The notes: a model not told the origin generated them from the letters alone. A stretch of 36,390 nt of DNA from Hoylesella shahii DSM 15611 = JCM 12083 (GCF_000613445.1 NZ_BAIZ01000033.1:1-36390), one strand, 5' to 3'. Shown: positions 20,145 through 29,066, counted from the first letter of the stretch. Numbers and translations are program-made.

Positions 20145-21239
20145 ATGAAACTTGGAATGTTATTGTTTTTGCTCATCCCTATTATAGGGCATGTGTATGT
20201 GTTTTGGCATGTTTGGAACATTGTTCCGCTAAATAATTGGTATAAGGCAGCATTGCTAGTGTTGCTTTCTATGGGTGTTGTGGCCTTGATATTTGGCTTC
20301 AGCGTAGGCCTTAATATCGTGCCGTTTAAGTGTGCTACGTATATTTACGAGTTTGGCACATCGTCTATCTTTGTGCTTTTGTATGCCGTGATGCTGTTTC
20401 TTCTGCTCGATTTGGGTAGATTGGCGCGCCTTGTTCCAAAGCATTTTTTATATAACAGCTGGCCAGGAACACTTGCCGTGGTGGGTGTGTTGGTGGCTGT
20501 CTTTGTGTATGGCAATATTCATTATCACCATAAACAACGCCAAGAACTTAACCTCAATACTTCGAAGAATGTGAGTAAGGCATTGAAAGTGGTGATGGTG
20601 TCCGACCTGCATTTGGGTTATCACAATCGTAGGGCTGAATTTGCACGATGGGTTGACTTGATAAATGCAGAGCGCCCCGACCTTGTGCTCATTGCTGGAG
20701 ACATCATCGATATCAGCATCCGACCACTGGAGGAGGAGAATGTGGCCGAAGAATTTCGCCGCATAAAGGCTCCTATCTATGCTTGTTTGGGAAATCACGA
20801 GTATATGAGTGGGGAAGAAAAGGCTGAGAGATTTTATCGTGAGGCTAGAATTAACCTCTTACGAGACAGCGTTGTGCAAGTGATGGACCTAAATATTGTG
20901 GGAAGAGACGACAGAACCAACCGCCGAAGAACTTCGCTTAAAGCGCTGATGGGGAAGACAGATCCACAAAAATACACCATCTTGCTTGACCATCAACCTT
21001 ACCATCTGGAAGAGGCACAAAGGGCTGGAGTGGATTTTCAGCTTAGCGGGCACACGCATTACGGACAAGTTTGGCCTATCTCATGGATTGAAGATGCGAT
21101 GTATGAGAAAGCTTACGGCCCACTAACGAAGGGAAACACGCGATACTTTGTTACTAGTGGAATGGGTATTTGGGGCGGAAAATTCAGAATTGGCACACGA
21201 AGCGAGTATCTTGTGGCTACCATAACGAAGAGTTTTTAA
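20145..21239 (+). CDS. Membrane-anchored metallophosphoesterase (YkuE/YaeI type)
   Basis: About 130 N-terminal residues form roughly four membrane segments (MKLGMLLFLLIPIIGHVYVFW, AALLVLLSMGVVALIFGFSVG, FVLLYAVMLFLLLDLG, TLAVVGVLVAVFVYG). A calcineurin-like phosphoesterase domain follows with all metal-binding motifs: VSDLHLGYH, AGDIID, LGNHEY and LSGHTHYGQVW. The 364-aa length fits the family, whose members act on membrane lipid or nucleotide-type phosphoesters; the true substrate is unknown. The frame is intact. The SprT-like gene follows directly. The promoter box is unusually close to the ATG. Confidence 0.88.
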   Translation: MKLGMLLFLLIPIIGHVYVFWHVWNIVPLNNWYKAALLVLLSMGVVALIFGFSVGLNIVPFKCATYIYEFGTSSIFVLLYAVMLFLLLDLGRLARLVPKHFLYNSWPGTLAVVGVLVAVFVYGNIHYHHKQRQELNLNTSKNVSKALKVVMVSDLHLGYHNRRAEFARWVDLINAERPDLVLIAGDIIDISIRPLEEENVAEEFRRIKAPIYACLGNHEYMSGEEKAERFYREARINLLRDSVVQVMDLNIVGRDDRTNRRRTSLKALMGKTDPQKYTILLDHQPYHLEEAQRAGVDFQLSGHTHYGQVWPISWIEDAMYEKAYGPLTKGNTRYFVTSGMGIWGGKFRIGTRSEYLVATITKSF

Positions 21240-21311
21240 CCATCGAATAACTGCTTGTATGGAGATGATAAGGCAGACGCTGAACGATGGAAAACGAGGG
21301 TGAAAGCGAGA

Positions 21312-21977
21312 ATGGAAAACGAATTTAAGCTAACTAAGGGGCATTTGGAAACATGGTTTGCGCAGTTTAACCGCGATTATTTTGAGGCTAAACTGCCGCA
21401 ACCTAAGCTTGCGCTTTCGCATTCGAAAACGCAGTTGGGGGCAATGCGTTTTAAAAGATGCATTAAAATGGGAAAGATGGAAACCTTCGACCATAGCATC
21501 CGTGTGAGTATCATGTTTAAACAAGATGAACTGGGTTATAAAAATGTGCTGCTACACGAGATGATACATTATTATATTGCCTACAACAATATTCAAGATA
21601 CTTCGCCTCATGGGGTTGTTTTTAGAAAGATGATGAACCAGCTTAATAGCGAATATGGTTGGAGTATGAAGGTTTCTGAAAGCGGAAAAGCATTGCAAGT
21701 AGCCCAAGAACGTCTACCCAGGAGCGAATTTCTGGTGTTGGCACTGGTGCTTAGCAATGGAAAGCGATTTCTGTCGGTGGTGACGCCTGCTAGTTTTCGA
21801 AAGCTTAACCAGCAGGTTAAATGGGTAAAAGAACTTGAAAGTTATGGCTGGTATGTGTCTAGCGACGTGTATTTCAATGCTTATCCTCGAGTGAGAACCC
21901 TGCGAGGAGTGGAGGTGACCCCTGATTTTTTTGAAAATATGCTGAAAACAATGACGAAGCTGGTGATTTCTGAGTAG
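21312..21977 (+). CDS. SprT-like zinc metalloprotease-domain protein
   Basis: The hallmark is the zinc-binding HEMIH motif in NVLLHEMIHYYIAYN, followed by DTSPHGVVFRKMMNQLN, which supplies the third ligand region. The N-terminal part (HLETWFAQFNRDYFEAKLPQPKLALSHSKTQLG) matches SprT-like proteins. The start ATG at 21312 gives 221 aa. A TTG at 21255 in the same frame would add 19 residues that do not resemble the family. The family is related to SPRTN-type DNA-protein crosslink proteases, but the role of this one is unknown. The gene is 72 bp after the phosphoesterase stop and converges with the cardiolipin synthase gene. Confidence 0.78.
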   Translation: MENEFKLTKGHLETWFAQFNRDYFEAKLPQPKLALSHSKTQLGAMRFKRCIKMGKMETFDHSIRVSIMFKQDELGYKNVLLHEMIHYYIAYNNIQDTSPHGVVFRKMMNQLNSEYGWSMKVSESGKALQVAQERLPRSEFLVLALVLSNGKRFLSVVTPASFRKLNQQVKWVKELESYGWYVSSDVYFNAYPRVRTLRGVEVTPDFFENMLKTMTKLVISE

Positions 21978-21984
21978 TGATTGT

Positions 21985-22028
21985 GCTTTGCTAAAAAGAT
22001 GTTTAACCATGCTATGTACGCGCAAAGC
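21985..22028. terminator. Weak hairpin between convergent genes
   Basis: GCTTTGC (21985-21991) pairs with GCAAAGC (22022-22028) across a 30-nt loop. It lies between the convergent SprT-like and cls genes. No long T-run is present. Confidence 0.3.
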
Positions 22029-22032
22029 CCTT

Positions 22033-23456
22033 TTAAAGCAAAGGCGAAAGCAGGCGGATGAGCGACTCCCATAGACGGGCAAAGAAAGGGCGATGGGCGA
22101 AAATCTCAGGACTATCCAGCACAATGCATTCGGCTTCGTCGGCTAAAAACACCTCTTTCATTCTTAAAGCCATGTCGCGATCGTAGAAAAACACATTGGC
22201 TTCGAAGTTGTTTTCAAAACTTCGGAAGTCAACATTGGTTGAACCACATGTGCATAGGCTGTCATCGCACACCAAAAGCTTGCTATGGTTGAAGCCTGCA
22301 CAATAAAACGAAATCATAACACCCGCTTCTAAAGCAGCCTGAACATAGGAACGACCAGCCCACTCAATGATTTTAGAGTCGGTTCGCGCAGGGAGCATCA
22401 GCCTAATGTCAACTCCAGCTTGTCGAGCAGTGCGCATAGCGAAGAGTATAGGTTCGGTTGGCAGGAAGTAAGGCGACTCCATATAAACGTATTTCTTGGC
22501 TTCGAGCAATATGCGCATGTACCTTGCATGATGTCGGGCCAAGGCGATACGGGGCTGCAGGTCACCACTTGCGCAATACAATTGTTGCGAATGAGTGGCG
22601 AAAGCACTGGATAATAAGCCTTATCGGTGATAAGCGTGCGCGAGACGAAATACCAATCCACCAAGAATGCGCGCTGAATGCCATACACAGCACCGCCACG
22701 AAGGCGCAAATGGGTGTCGCGCCACTCTTGTTTGCGTGTTCCTTTAACATATCGCAAGGCCACATTCATACCGCCAATATATCCCGTTTGTCCGTCTATG
22801 ATGCAGAGTTTGCGGTGATTTCGGTAGTTCATCTTGCTGGTGAACATGGGAAAACGCACAGGCATGAACGATTGAACTTGAACACCACCATGCATCATGC
22901 GTTCGAAAAACTTGCTTTTTACGCTCCAACATCCCACGTCGTCGTAGATTAATCGTACCTCAACGCCCTGCTGTGCCTTGTCAATGAGCGCATCGGCGAT
23001 GAGTTGACCCAGAGCATCATCTTTAATAATGTAGGTGCCAAGGTGAATATGGTGGCGCGCATTGCCTATTTGGTCAAGCAAATCCAAGAAAAAATCGTAA
23101 CCATTGGTAAATATTTCCACCTCGTTGTCTTTGTAAGGGAGAGCCAAACTAAGGTTGGTAAAGAGGTTGATAAGTTCTTTGTGGGCGTTGGGCAGTTGCA
23201 ATTCGCCTTGCTCGGCATATTCAAGCATGCTCCGTTTGGTGAGTCGGTCCATGCTTCTTTGACTGATTAGTCTTTCTTTACGGGTGTTTTGTCCGAAGAA
23301 AAAGTAGAAAATAATGCCCACTAGGGGCACAAAAGTAAGCACAAGCAACCACGCCATGGTTTTTGCGGGTTGTCTATGGTCCATCAATACGCGCACCATC
23401 ACACCTAAGGTGATGATGATGTACAAGGCGATGATAATGTTGTGGACGTATTGCAT
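22033..23456 (-). CDS. cls: Cardiolipin synthase, phospholipase D family (one frameshift)
   Basis: The enzyme joins two phosphatidylglycerol molecules to make cardiolipin in the inner membrane. Two N-terminal membrane segments are seen (MQYVHNIIIALYIIITLGVMVRV and TMAWLLVLTFVPLVGIIFYFFFG). Two HKD motifs follow: NHRKLCIIDGQTGYIGGMN and NHSKLLVCDDSLCTCGSTNVD. The repaired length is about 474 aa, usual for the family. At 22519-22525 the frame breaks in SPWPDIMQG(Y)MRILLEAKKYVYMESPYFLP. The observed CAAGGTACATG needs one base, e.g. CAAGGCTACATG. The start at 23456 is preferred over 23489 because it begins right at the first membrane segment. Confidence 0.9.
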
Positions 23457-23489
23457 AGGCTCGCTTGTGCCACTAGGCAGTTTATACAA

Positions 23490-23939
23490 CTTTTATTTAG
23501 CGCCCTTTAGACTCTCTAGACTGTGCGTTTGGCACTGTCAAGGCCACGTGTTAGTGGCATTTGGGCATCGTTGTTCTTGTTCTTGTATGAGGGTTCGTCT
23601 CGTTTTTCAATTCTTTCTGTATGCGCAAAAATACACATTGTTTTTAGAATTACAAAATAATCGTGGTATAAATGCGTGTGGTAAAGAGGCAATAGTAATC
23701 GAGAGGGGCATAATCGTCCCATTTTTTTGCGATTGGGTTCTGTGTAATTGGATTATGAAGTATTTGTTTTTTTCGCTGGGATGAGGTAAAAATACAAAGC
23801 AATTCAATTTCTTTTTAGCATGAATTTGATTACTTGTATGAAAAAAAGGTGTGATAAACTTTACTAATGTGTAAATAAATATGATTGTGGAGAGGGTGGC
23901 GAGTGGGTATTCTGTTGGAAAATGGTTGCTCTAGTGGTG
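23490..23939. other. Intergenic upstream of cls and of the RNA region
   Basis: This is about 450 bp of A/T-rich DNA between cls (minus) and the small peptide frame (plus). Several overlapping short minus-strand frames are present but not protein-like. No full promoter was recognised. Confidence 0.4.
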
Positions 23940-24038
23940 ATGAACAAAAAGCTATTGTATATAATGGTCTATCTGTTAATAGCACTTGTTAGTATGTTTT
24001 GTTTAGCTTGGTGGCTATTCTCTATTAATGAGAAATAA
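23940..24038 (+). CDS. Possible 32-aa single-span membrane peptide
   Basis: An ATG at 23940 opens a frame encoding two Lys, then an unbroken hydrophobic stretch (LLYIMVYLLIALVSMFCLAWWLFSI) and a short polar tail ending NEK. This is a clean single transmembrane helix with an inside-positive start. There is no clear Shine-Dalgarno sequence, but Bacteroidetes depend little on one. It lies 63 bp upstream of the promoter box of the first large RNA and on the same strand. It could be a small stress or toxin-like membrane peptide, or a chance frame. Confidence 0.4.
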   Translation: MNKKLLYIMVYLLIALVSMFCLAWWLFSINEK

Positions 24039-24100
24039 AAAGTTTTTAGAAACAATTGAAAAAATATTACTTTTCTTTTCGCTGTTCTTTACTTTTTTAT

Positions 24101-24108
24101 TAACTTTG
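24101..24108 (+). promoter_or_regulatory. -7 box of large RNA 1
   Basis: TAACTTTG is a full TAnnTTTG match. The -33 region (24071-24080) is T-rich but has no TTG. Transcription would start near 24113. Confidence 0.6.
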
Positions 24109-24295
24109 CAGTCGAGATGGAAATGTAAACACGTGAAAGTAGACCGTGAGATGTTATGTGCGTGTAGATAATAACTGTTACCAACTGGCTATAGTAAAGG
24201 CTGAGGGCAACGCTAGATAAAGCGTTTGATAAGATGCCTAGAGGAAAACTTTTGGCAGTTGAGAGAAACAGATATTAATAAGGAGTAAGGCTCCC

Positions 24296-24427
24296 ATGAA
24301 AACACAAGCAAATACCAGAACAGCACATTATATATATAGCAACATTTTAGTTTTACAGTCAGGAGACAAAGGTGCATGGTTTGTTCCTAGCATAAGTATA
24401 AGGCAGGGATGGTATCATGTGGAATAA
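24296..24427 (+). CDS. Possible 43-aa peptide frame inside RNA 1
   Basis: An ATG at 24296 opens a frame encoding MKTQANTRTAHYIYSNILVL and then a polar segment ending GWYHVE. AAGGAG lies 11 nt upstream and looks like a ribosome-binding site. However, GGAG also pairs with CTCC just before the ATG (GGAG-taagg-CTCC), so it may simply be a hairpin. A frame of this size is not unexpected by chance in 750 nt. Confidence 0.2.
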   Translation: MKTQANTRTAHYIYSNILVLQSGDKGAWFVPSISIRQGWYHVE

Positions 24428-24818
24428 GTTCCCAGTGGGGCTGCAAGCAAAATGTTAACGATGAATACCAAGGAAAATTAGATAATTTCTTTCGTGTTAT
24501 TGGTACAGTGATTTAAGGTCGTGTGTAATGCTCACCCCCGAAGCTAAATAGTAAAGATGGCATGACGCAACGAATGGAGGTTGATGTGAGACTTTCATTG
24601 CACTGTGTTAAGGAATAATGTTCGCTCTAAACGCGTAGAACATACATATCTTTGAAATCAAAATGTGGTTAATATGCGGGTAAGACAACCGACATGAGAG
24701 AAAAAGAGAGTATAAAGGTGTTGTGAGTAACAACAACAGTGGTACTGCTAGGGTGGTGACAAGAGGCATCGCTGCCTGATGTAACTGTTAGTTGAGAGGA
24801 ATGCTAACAACCCTTTGG

Positions 24819-24861
24819 GCATGGACGAGCATGTGTTAACTCGTCCATGCTTTTTTCTTTT
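24819..24861 (+). terminator. Intrinsic terminator of large RNA 1
   Basis: GCATGGACGAG (24819-24829) pairs perfectly with CTCGTCCATGC (24840-24850) around a 10-nt loop. TTTTTTCTTTTT follows. Confidence 0.95.
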
Positions 24862-24946
24862 TATGAACTTTAATGTTTGTAAAAAGAAGAGTTAGTGCTT
24901 TCTTTTATGTTCTTCGACATGTTTATGTAAATAATTTACATTTTAC

Positions 24947-24977
24947 TTGCGAATTTAAAGATTAATATCTAACTTTG
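24947..24977 (+). promoter_or_regulatory. Promoter of large RNA 2
   Basis: TTG at 24947-24949, a 20-bp spacer and TAACTTTG at 24970-24977 match the Bacteroidetes promoter ideally. The -7 box is identical to that of RNA 1. It begins about 85 bp after the RNA 1 terminator. Confidence 0.75.
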
Positions 24978-24981
24978 CCAT

Positions 24982-26345
24982 GCGTCTGATAAAGATGTAT
25001 ATGCATAAGTACTTGTGTGTTATTATGTTTAATTGGGCGTTACGTAGTTTGTCCTAAGTGAAGGATTAACGATATCTAATATAAGGAGCGTAAATATTCT
25101 ATACATGATAGTACCAATATGTATAAAATGTTCAATGGAGACTTTGTACCTCTCTACTGAATGGTGGGACATGAAAACTCGATGTTTAAGTGACCATGAA
25201 AACATAAAGCTCTAAATGAAATAATGAAGACGACGAATAATCGGGCTTAGTAACAGTTGGCGTTTGAAGGTCTAACCCAAGGCGCTAGGTGGAGAAGTTG
25301 TTGCATTTAAAATGCGTTATGCTATCGGGATAGTTTCCTATGGATAGCACAATACCTCCTTTTCTTCACCTAAAGTGAGTAACCCAATGAAGCTTTGCTA
25401 GCCTTATGGCTTCTGCAGACTCACAAATCGGTTGTGCATGACTTAGCTTTAAGTTGTTTGTAATGGCTATCAAGCAATTTAACTGCTACTATAGTGTGGC
25501 CAAAATGCTTACATTCGCTGCAGATTGTTACATTGTTCCGATTAATATGTTCGCCTCTCGGCCATACACATTCATTGTTCTCGCTCGGATAATTGTGCGG
25601 ACAAATAGTTGTTCGAACCAAGAAACAGAGATTAGGGAATACAGAATTAGCAAACCTTGCCATAGCTTATGCTTGTATTTCTTCTGAAATAACTGTCGCT
25701 AGATGGTGTGAAGAGATATTGAATAGCTAGCCAAGGGATGTAGTGGAAGATGAAAAAGATTTAATGGAATGTTTGGGAATGAATTAACCCAGCGTTGAAA
25801 TGATTGAATGTGAGGTAGGGGATTTGCCAGAAGTTAACACTGATGGCAAAAGTGAGAGATGGCGAAATGATGGTGTCGGCGTTAGATTAACAGCAAAATG
25901 ATGATGATAATATGGAGCGCTTGCCCTTGATGGTTTTGTCTTCAATGAGCTTTTAACGCCTAACCATTAACGGTGTAACGTTCTGAAACATATACATTGT
26001 TATGCAGAAACGTTGAAAAAAAGGAATAAGGGATGCATTATGCACCCTAACCCAAGGAAAATCCATTTGTGTAAAATGGAAATTGGGCTTGTGAAAGTCT
26101 GTGATGGTAACAAAAGAATGATTTAAGAAAACTGATTTTTTAAAAGATGCAGTCTGTTTGAATGCACATTGGGACTGCAGTCTTTATGCAACTGTTCGCA
26201 TCTACCACTGCCCAGCGGGGTGTGTTGGATTAAGCTGTACCTACATTTGACTCTCTAGGGTGCGGACAGGGAACACATACATAATCCTAATAACCAAGAG
26301 AACACAGAAGACCACTGCGACGAGATGTCTCAGCGGTCTTTTTTA
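24982..26345 (+). ncRNA. Large structured non-coding RNA candidate 2 (about 1.36 kb)
   Basis: An ideal promoter starts this unit and an intrinsic terminator ends it. The longest frames (77 and 80 codons on opposite strands, near 25421-25687) overlap each other and are not convincing. Stem-loops are abundant. A multi-branch element has TAGGTG (25286-25291) pairing with CACCTA (25367-25372) and enclosing hairpins GCATT/AATGC (25303-25315) and TGCTATC/GATAGCA (25320-25349). Others are AACGTTCTG with CAGAAACGTT (25977-26014, one bulge), CCATTT/AAATGG near 26064-26080, and TGCAGTC/GACTGCA (26148-26179). This density of stems without coding capacity suggests a large structured RNA. I recognise no known family. 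Confidence 0.55.
26308..26345 (+). terminator. Intrinsic terminator of large RNA 2
   Basis: The stem is AAGACC-a-CTG-c-GAC with GTC-t-CAG-c-GGTCTT, with small internal mismatches, followed by a T-run at 26341-26344. Confidence 0.8.
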
Positions 26346-26792
26346 TGTGTTGGTCTGAGCTTTTCTAAACTTCATCGGCCATGTGTTGATGCTCTTCAAT
26401 TGCCTTTCTGCACCATGTTGTCTAGTGATTAGAGGTATTGAAGGCGTTGAATCCTACCAACTGACGTGTGATAGTCTTATTACAAATAACAAGATAACCT
26501 TGGTACAAATGATAGAAATCATCATTATGAGCAATCTGTAACGAGTTTTATCCCTCATTGATAGCAAGATTATCTGTGTGGTTTAAGTTAGGCTGGCCTT
26601 GCTGATGCCGTCCCATTAGATAGTACGTGAGGTGGTATCAACGTCTAGATCCATTGTCACTAACTACTGATGACTTTCTGTTTGATTGCGCGTGCAGTGG
26701 TTTGTGCAACCATTCGCTTCATGATTAGCATGTTAAACGCATTCTTGTGGCTCAAAAAACGGTCCTTAGAGAAAGAAAATGTAGTCTATGGG
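26346..26792. other. Intergenic between RNA 2 and the rel 3' end
   Basis: Nothing firm is seen in these 447 bp. A 39-codon minus-strand frame just downstream of rel (about 26648-26766, containing SKDRFLSHKNAFNMLIMKRM) has protein-like composition, but it has no good start and no recognisable family. No clear rel terminator was found. Confidence 0.35.
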
Positions 26793-29066
26793 TTAGATAA
26801 TGCGTTGCACCTCGTGAATGCCGTCGATGTCTTTCAACTTATCCACAATCTCTTGCGTTTCGTTTCTGTCGTGCACACGTAGGTCGATTGTTCCATCGAA
26901 CACACCCTCTTCGCCTGATATAACAAGCTTTCGCATGTCAATATTCAGTTGTCCAGAGATAACATCAGCCACATCTCGCAGTAGACCATGGCGGTCAATA
27001 CCCCTAATTTCAATGGTAGCATCGAAGAGCATCTTACCATGCATGTCCCATTTTGCGTCGAGTATGCGGTTTCCGTAGCTAGATTTCAGTCTGTTGGCAA
27101 CAGGACATGCGCGTTTATGCACCTCAATACGTCCCTTGTTATCGATATATCCTAAGATATCGTCACCAGGAATGGGGTGGCAACACGTTGGGAAAATGTA
27201 TCGTTCGATAGACGTTTCTGTGATGATACAGGGCAATTTTTTATTAAAGTCTTTGCCAACCACCAGCAGGTTCTTTTCGTCTTTTCCCGTCTTATTGCGT
27301 CGTTTCTCACGTCCCATGAAGGGCATGCGTTTTAGCCAGCTGAAACTACCATTGCTTTTCTTCTTTCCTAAAATCTCATCGAGGTCTTTTTCGCCCAAGA
27401 TAACCGTGCGGTCGCCTAGATGCTGAAACAATTCTTCTGGTTTTTGCAGTTCGTGTAGTTCGCAAAGCTTGTCTAATATCGACGTGGTTTGTTCTAATCC
27501 ATGCGTGTTGAGCCATTCCTTTAGGATGTTCTCGCCTTGTTTTTGTAGTTCGCGGTTAGCCCTTCTAAGTATGGCTTGAATCTTTCCACGCGCTTTAGCA
27601 GTAGATACGAAGTTGATCCAGGAGGGATCAACGTGCTGCGATTTAGACGTTAGAATTTCCACTTGGTCGCCACTTTGCAGTCGATGACTAAGCGGGACGA
27701 GTTTATGATTTACCTTAGCGCCGATGCAATGGCTACCAAGGAAAGTGTGAAGTTGAAAAGCAAAGTCGAGTGCGGTACATCCAGCAGGCAGCATTTTGAT
27801 TTCGCCTTTGGGTGTAAACACGAAAATCTCCGAGGCAAAGAGGTTCAATTTGATGGCATCTAAAAAGTCCATTGCATCGGGTTGTGGGTCGTCGAGAATT
27901 TCTTTGATGGTTCTTAGCCAGTCGTTTAGTTCGCCATCGTCCTCAGTAACCTCTTCGCCCTCCTTATATTTCCAGTGAGCAGCAAAGCCCTGTTCGGCAA
28001 TTTCGTCCATACGGTCGCTTCTAATCTGCACTTCAATCCATCGTCCTTGTTTGCTCATCAGCGTAACATGTAAGGCTTGATACCCGTTGGCTTTCGGGTG
28101 GTTGAGCCAATCTCGGAGTCTATCAGGGTGCGATTTATAGAGTTGACTTATCTTTACGTATATCTTAAAGCTCTCGTTAATTTCCTCTTCACGATTTTTT
28201 GGTGTGAAAACGATGCGTACAGCCAGGATGTCATAAATCTCTTCGAATGCCACATGTTTGGTTTGCATTTTGTTCCAGATAGAGTAGGGACTTTTGATGC
28301 GTGCCTTTATCTCGTATTGAATACCTAGAGGGTCGAGTGCTTGTCGTATAGGGTCGGTGAATTGTTGGAAAAGAATATCGCGTTGTTCTTGAGTAGAAGC
28401 CAGTTTTGCTTGAATGATGGCGTATTCTTCTGGGTGTTCGAACTTGAAACTGAGGTTTTCAAGTTCGGTTTTAATTTTGTTTAGACCAAGTCTATTAGCC
28501 AATGGCGCGTAGATATAAAGCGTTTCGCCTGCGATTTTGTATTGTTTGTTAGGCGCTTGGCTTTCAAGCGTTCGCATGTTATGCAGTCGGTCGCATATCT
28601 TAATGAGTATAACACGGATGTCGTCGCTCATTGTTAGCAGCAGTTTCTTAAAATTTTCGGCTTGTGCAGAAGCTCTATCACCGAATATTCCGCCAGATAT
28701 TTTGGTGAGTCCGTCTACGATTTGTGCGATTTTTGCGCCGAAAATATTCTCGATATCTTCAACAGTATAGTCGGTATCTTCAACCACGTCGTGCAGCAAT
28801 GCAGCGCAGATACTGGTGGAACCCAGTCCCATTTCCTCGCACGCGATTTGAGCAACGGCGATGGGGTGCATGATATAAGGTTCGCCCGAGAGTCGTCTCA
28901 CACCTTTATGCGCCTCTCTTGCAAAGTTAAAGGCTTTGGTGATGATTTCTTCTTTTTTTCGGTGTGGCGATGCCATATAGGTTTCTAGCAGGTGTTTGAA
29001 CGCCTTGTTCACCATCTGTTCTTCCGTTTGTTCTCTTTCTTTATCTCTCGTAATTTGGTCTGACAT
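26793..29066 (-). CDS. rel: Bifunctional (p)ppGpp synthetase/hydrolase, RelA/SpoT family
   Basis: Long RSH enzymes make and degrade (p)ppGpp in the stringent response. The domains in order are an HD hydrolase (PYIMHPIAVAQIACEE, ALLHDVVEDTDYT, KICDRLHNMRTL), a synthetase (RIKSPYSIWNKM, YDILAVRIVF, NGYQALHVTL), TGS (EIFVFTPKGEIKMLPAGCTALDFAF), a helical part, a zinc-finger-type segment (FPTCCHPIPGDDILGYI), and a C-terminal ACT (GIDRHGLLRDVADVIS). The intact hydrolase motif suggests a bifunctional enzyme. The start at 29066 (MSDQITRDKEREQ, 757 aa) is preferred over the in-frame start 90 bp upstream, whose extra residues do not look conserved. The frame is intact. Confidence 0.95.
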   Translation of the reverse strand: MSDQITRDKEREQTEEQMVNKAFKHLLETYMASPHRKKEEIITKAFNFAREAHKGVRRLSGEPYIMHPIAVAQIACEEMGLGSTSICAALLHDVVEDTDYTVEDIENIFGAKIAQIVDGLTKISGGIFGDRASAQAENFKKLLLTMSDDIRVILIKICDRLHNMRTLESQAPNKQYKIAGETLYIYAPLANRLGLNKIKTELENLSFKFEHPEEYAIIQAKLASTQEQRDILFQQFTDPIRQALDPLGIQYEIKARIKSPYSIWNKMQTKHVAFEEIYDILAVRIVFTPKNREEEINESFKIYVKISQLYKSHPDRLRDWLNHPKANGYQALHVTLMSKQGRWIEVQIRSDRMDEIAEQGFAAHWKYKEGEEVTEDDGELNDWLRTIKEILDDPQPDAMDFLDAIKLNLFASEIFVFTPKGEIKMLPAGCTALDFAFQLHTFLGSHCIGAKVNHKLVPLSHRLQSGDQVEILTSKSQHVDPSWINFVSTAKARGKIQAILRRANRELQKQGENILKEWLNTHGLEQTTSILDKLCELHELQKPEELFQHLGDRTVILGEKDLDEILGKKKSNGSFSWLKRMPFMGREKRRNKTGKDEKNLLVVGKDFNKKLPCIITETSIERYIFPTCCHPIPGDDILGYIDNKGRIEVHKRACPVANRLKSSYGNRILDAKWDMHGKMLFDATIEIRGIDRHGLLRDVADVISGQLNIDMRKLVISGEEGVFDGTIDLRVHDRNETQEIVDKLKDIDGIHEVQRII

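Larger units (their letters stand above)
24113..24861 (+). ncRNA. Large structured non-coding RNA candidate 1 (about 750 nt)
   Basis: This stand-alone unit has a TAnnTTTG promoter box at its start and a perfect 11-bp intrinsic terminator at its end. No reading frame over 43 codons with a protein-like sequence is present. Local hairpins are dense: GGCA and AACGCT (24206-24214) with AGCGTT and TGCC (24221-24238); AGGCA with TGCCT around a 4-nt loop near 24754-24767; TGTTAG with CTAACA near 24786-24808. A long-range pairing TACCA-a-CTG (24179-24187) with CAGTGGTA (24737-24744) would close most of the molecule. It does not match RNase P RNA, tmRNA, SRP RNA or 6S RNA signatures that I know. The function is unknown. 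Confidence 0.6.

Noticed and set aside
25610..25625. GTTCGAACC motif resembling a tRNA T-loop.
   Set aside because: No acceptor stem, anticodon arm or D-arm can be built around it.
25421..25687. Two 77-80-codon frames on opposite strands within RNA 2, one Cys-rich (CPHN ... CSEC).
   Set aside because: They overlap each other, have no flanking support and match no family I know; a zinc-finger or transposase remnant could not be supported.
24113..26345. tmRNA, RNase P RNA, SRP RNA, 6S RNA or a group II intron as the identity of the two large RNAs.
   Set aside because: The conserved signatures (e.g. the GAGGAAAGTCC element of RNase P, a tRNA-like end for tmRNA, domain V of group II introns) are not visible, and no intron-encoded reverse transcriptase is nearby.
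26648..26766. 39-codon minus-strand frame just downstream of rel, protein-like in composition.
   Set aside because: No start codon in a good context and no known family, so not listed as a gene.
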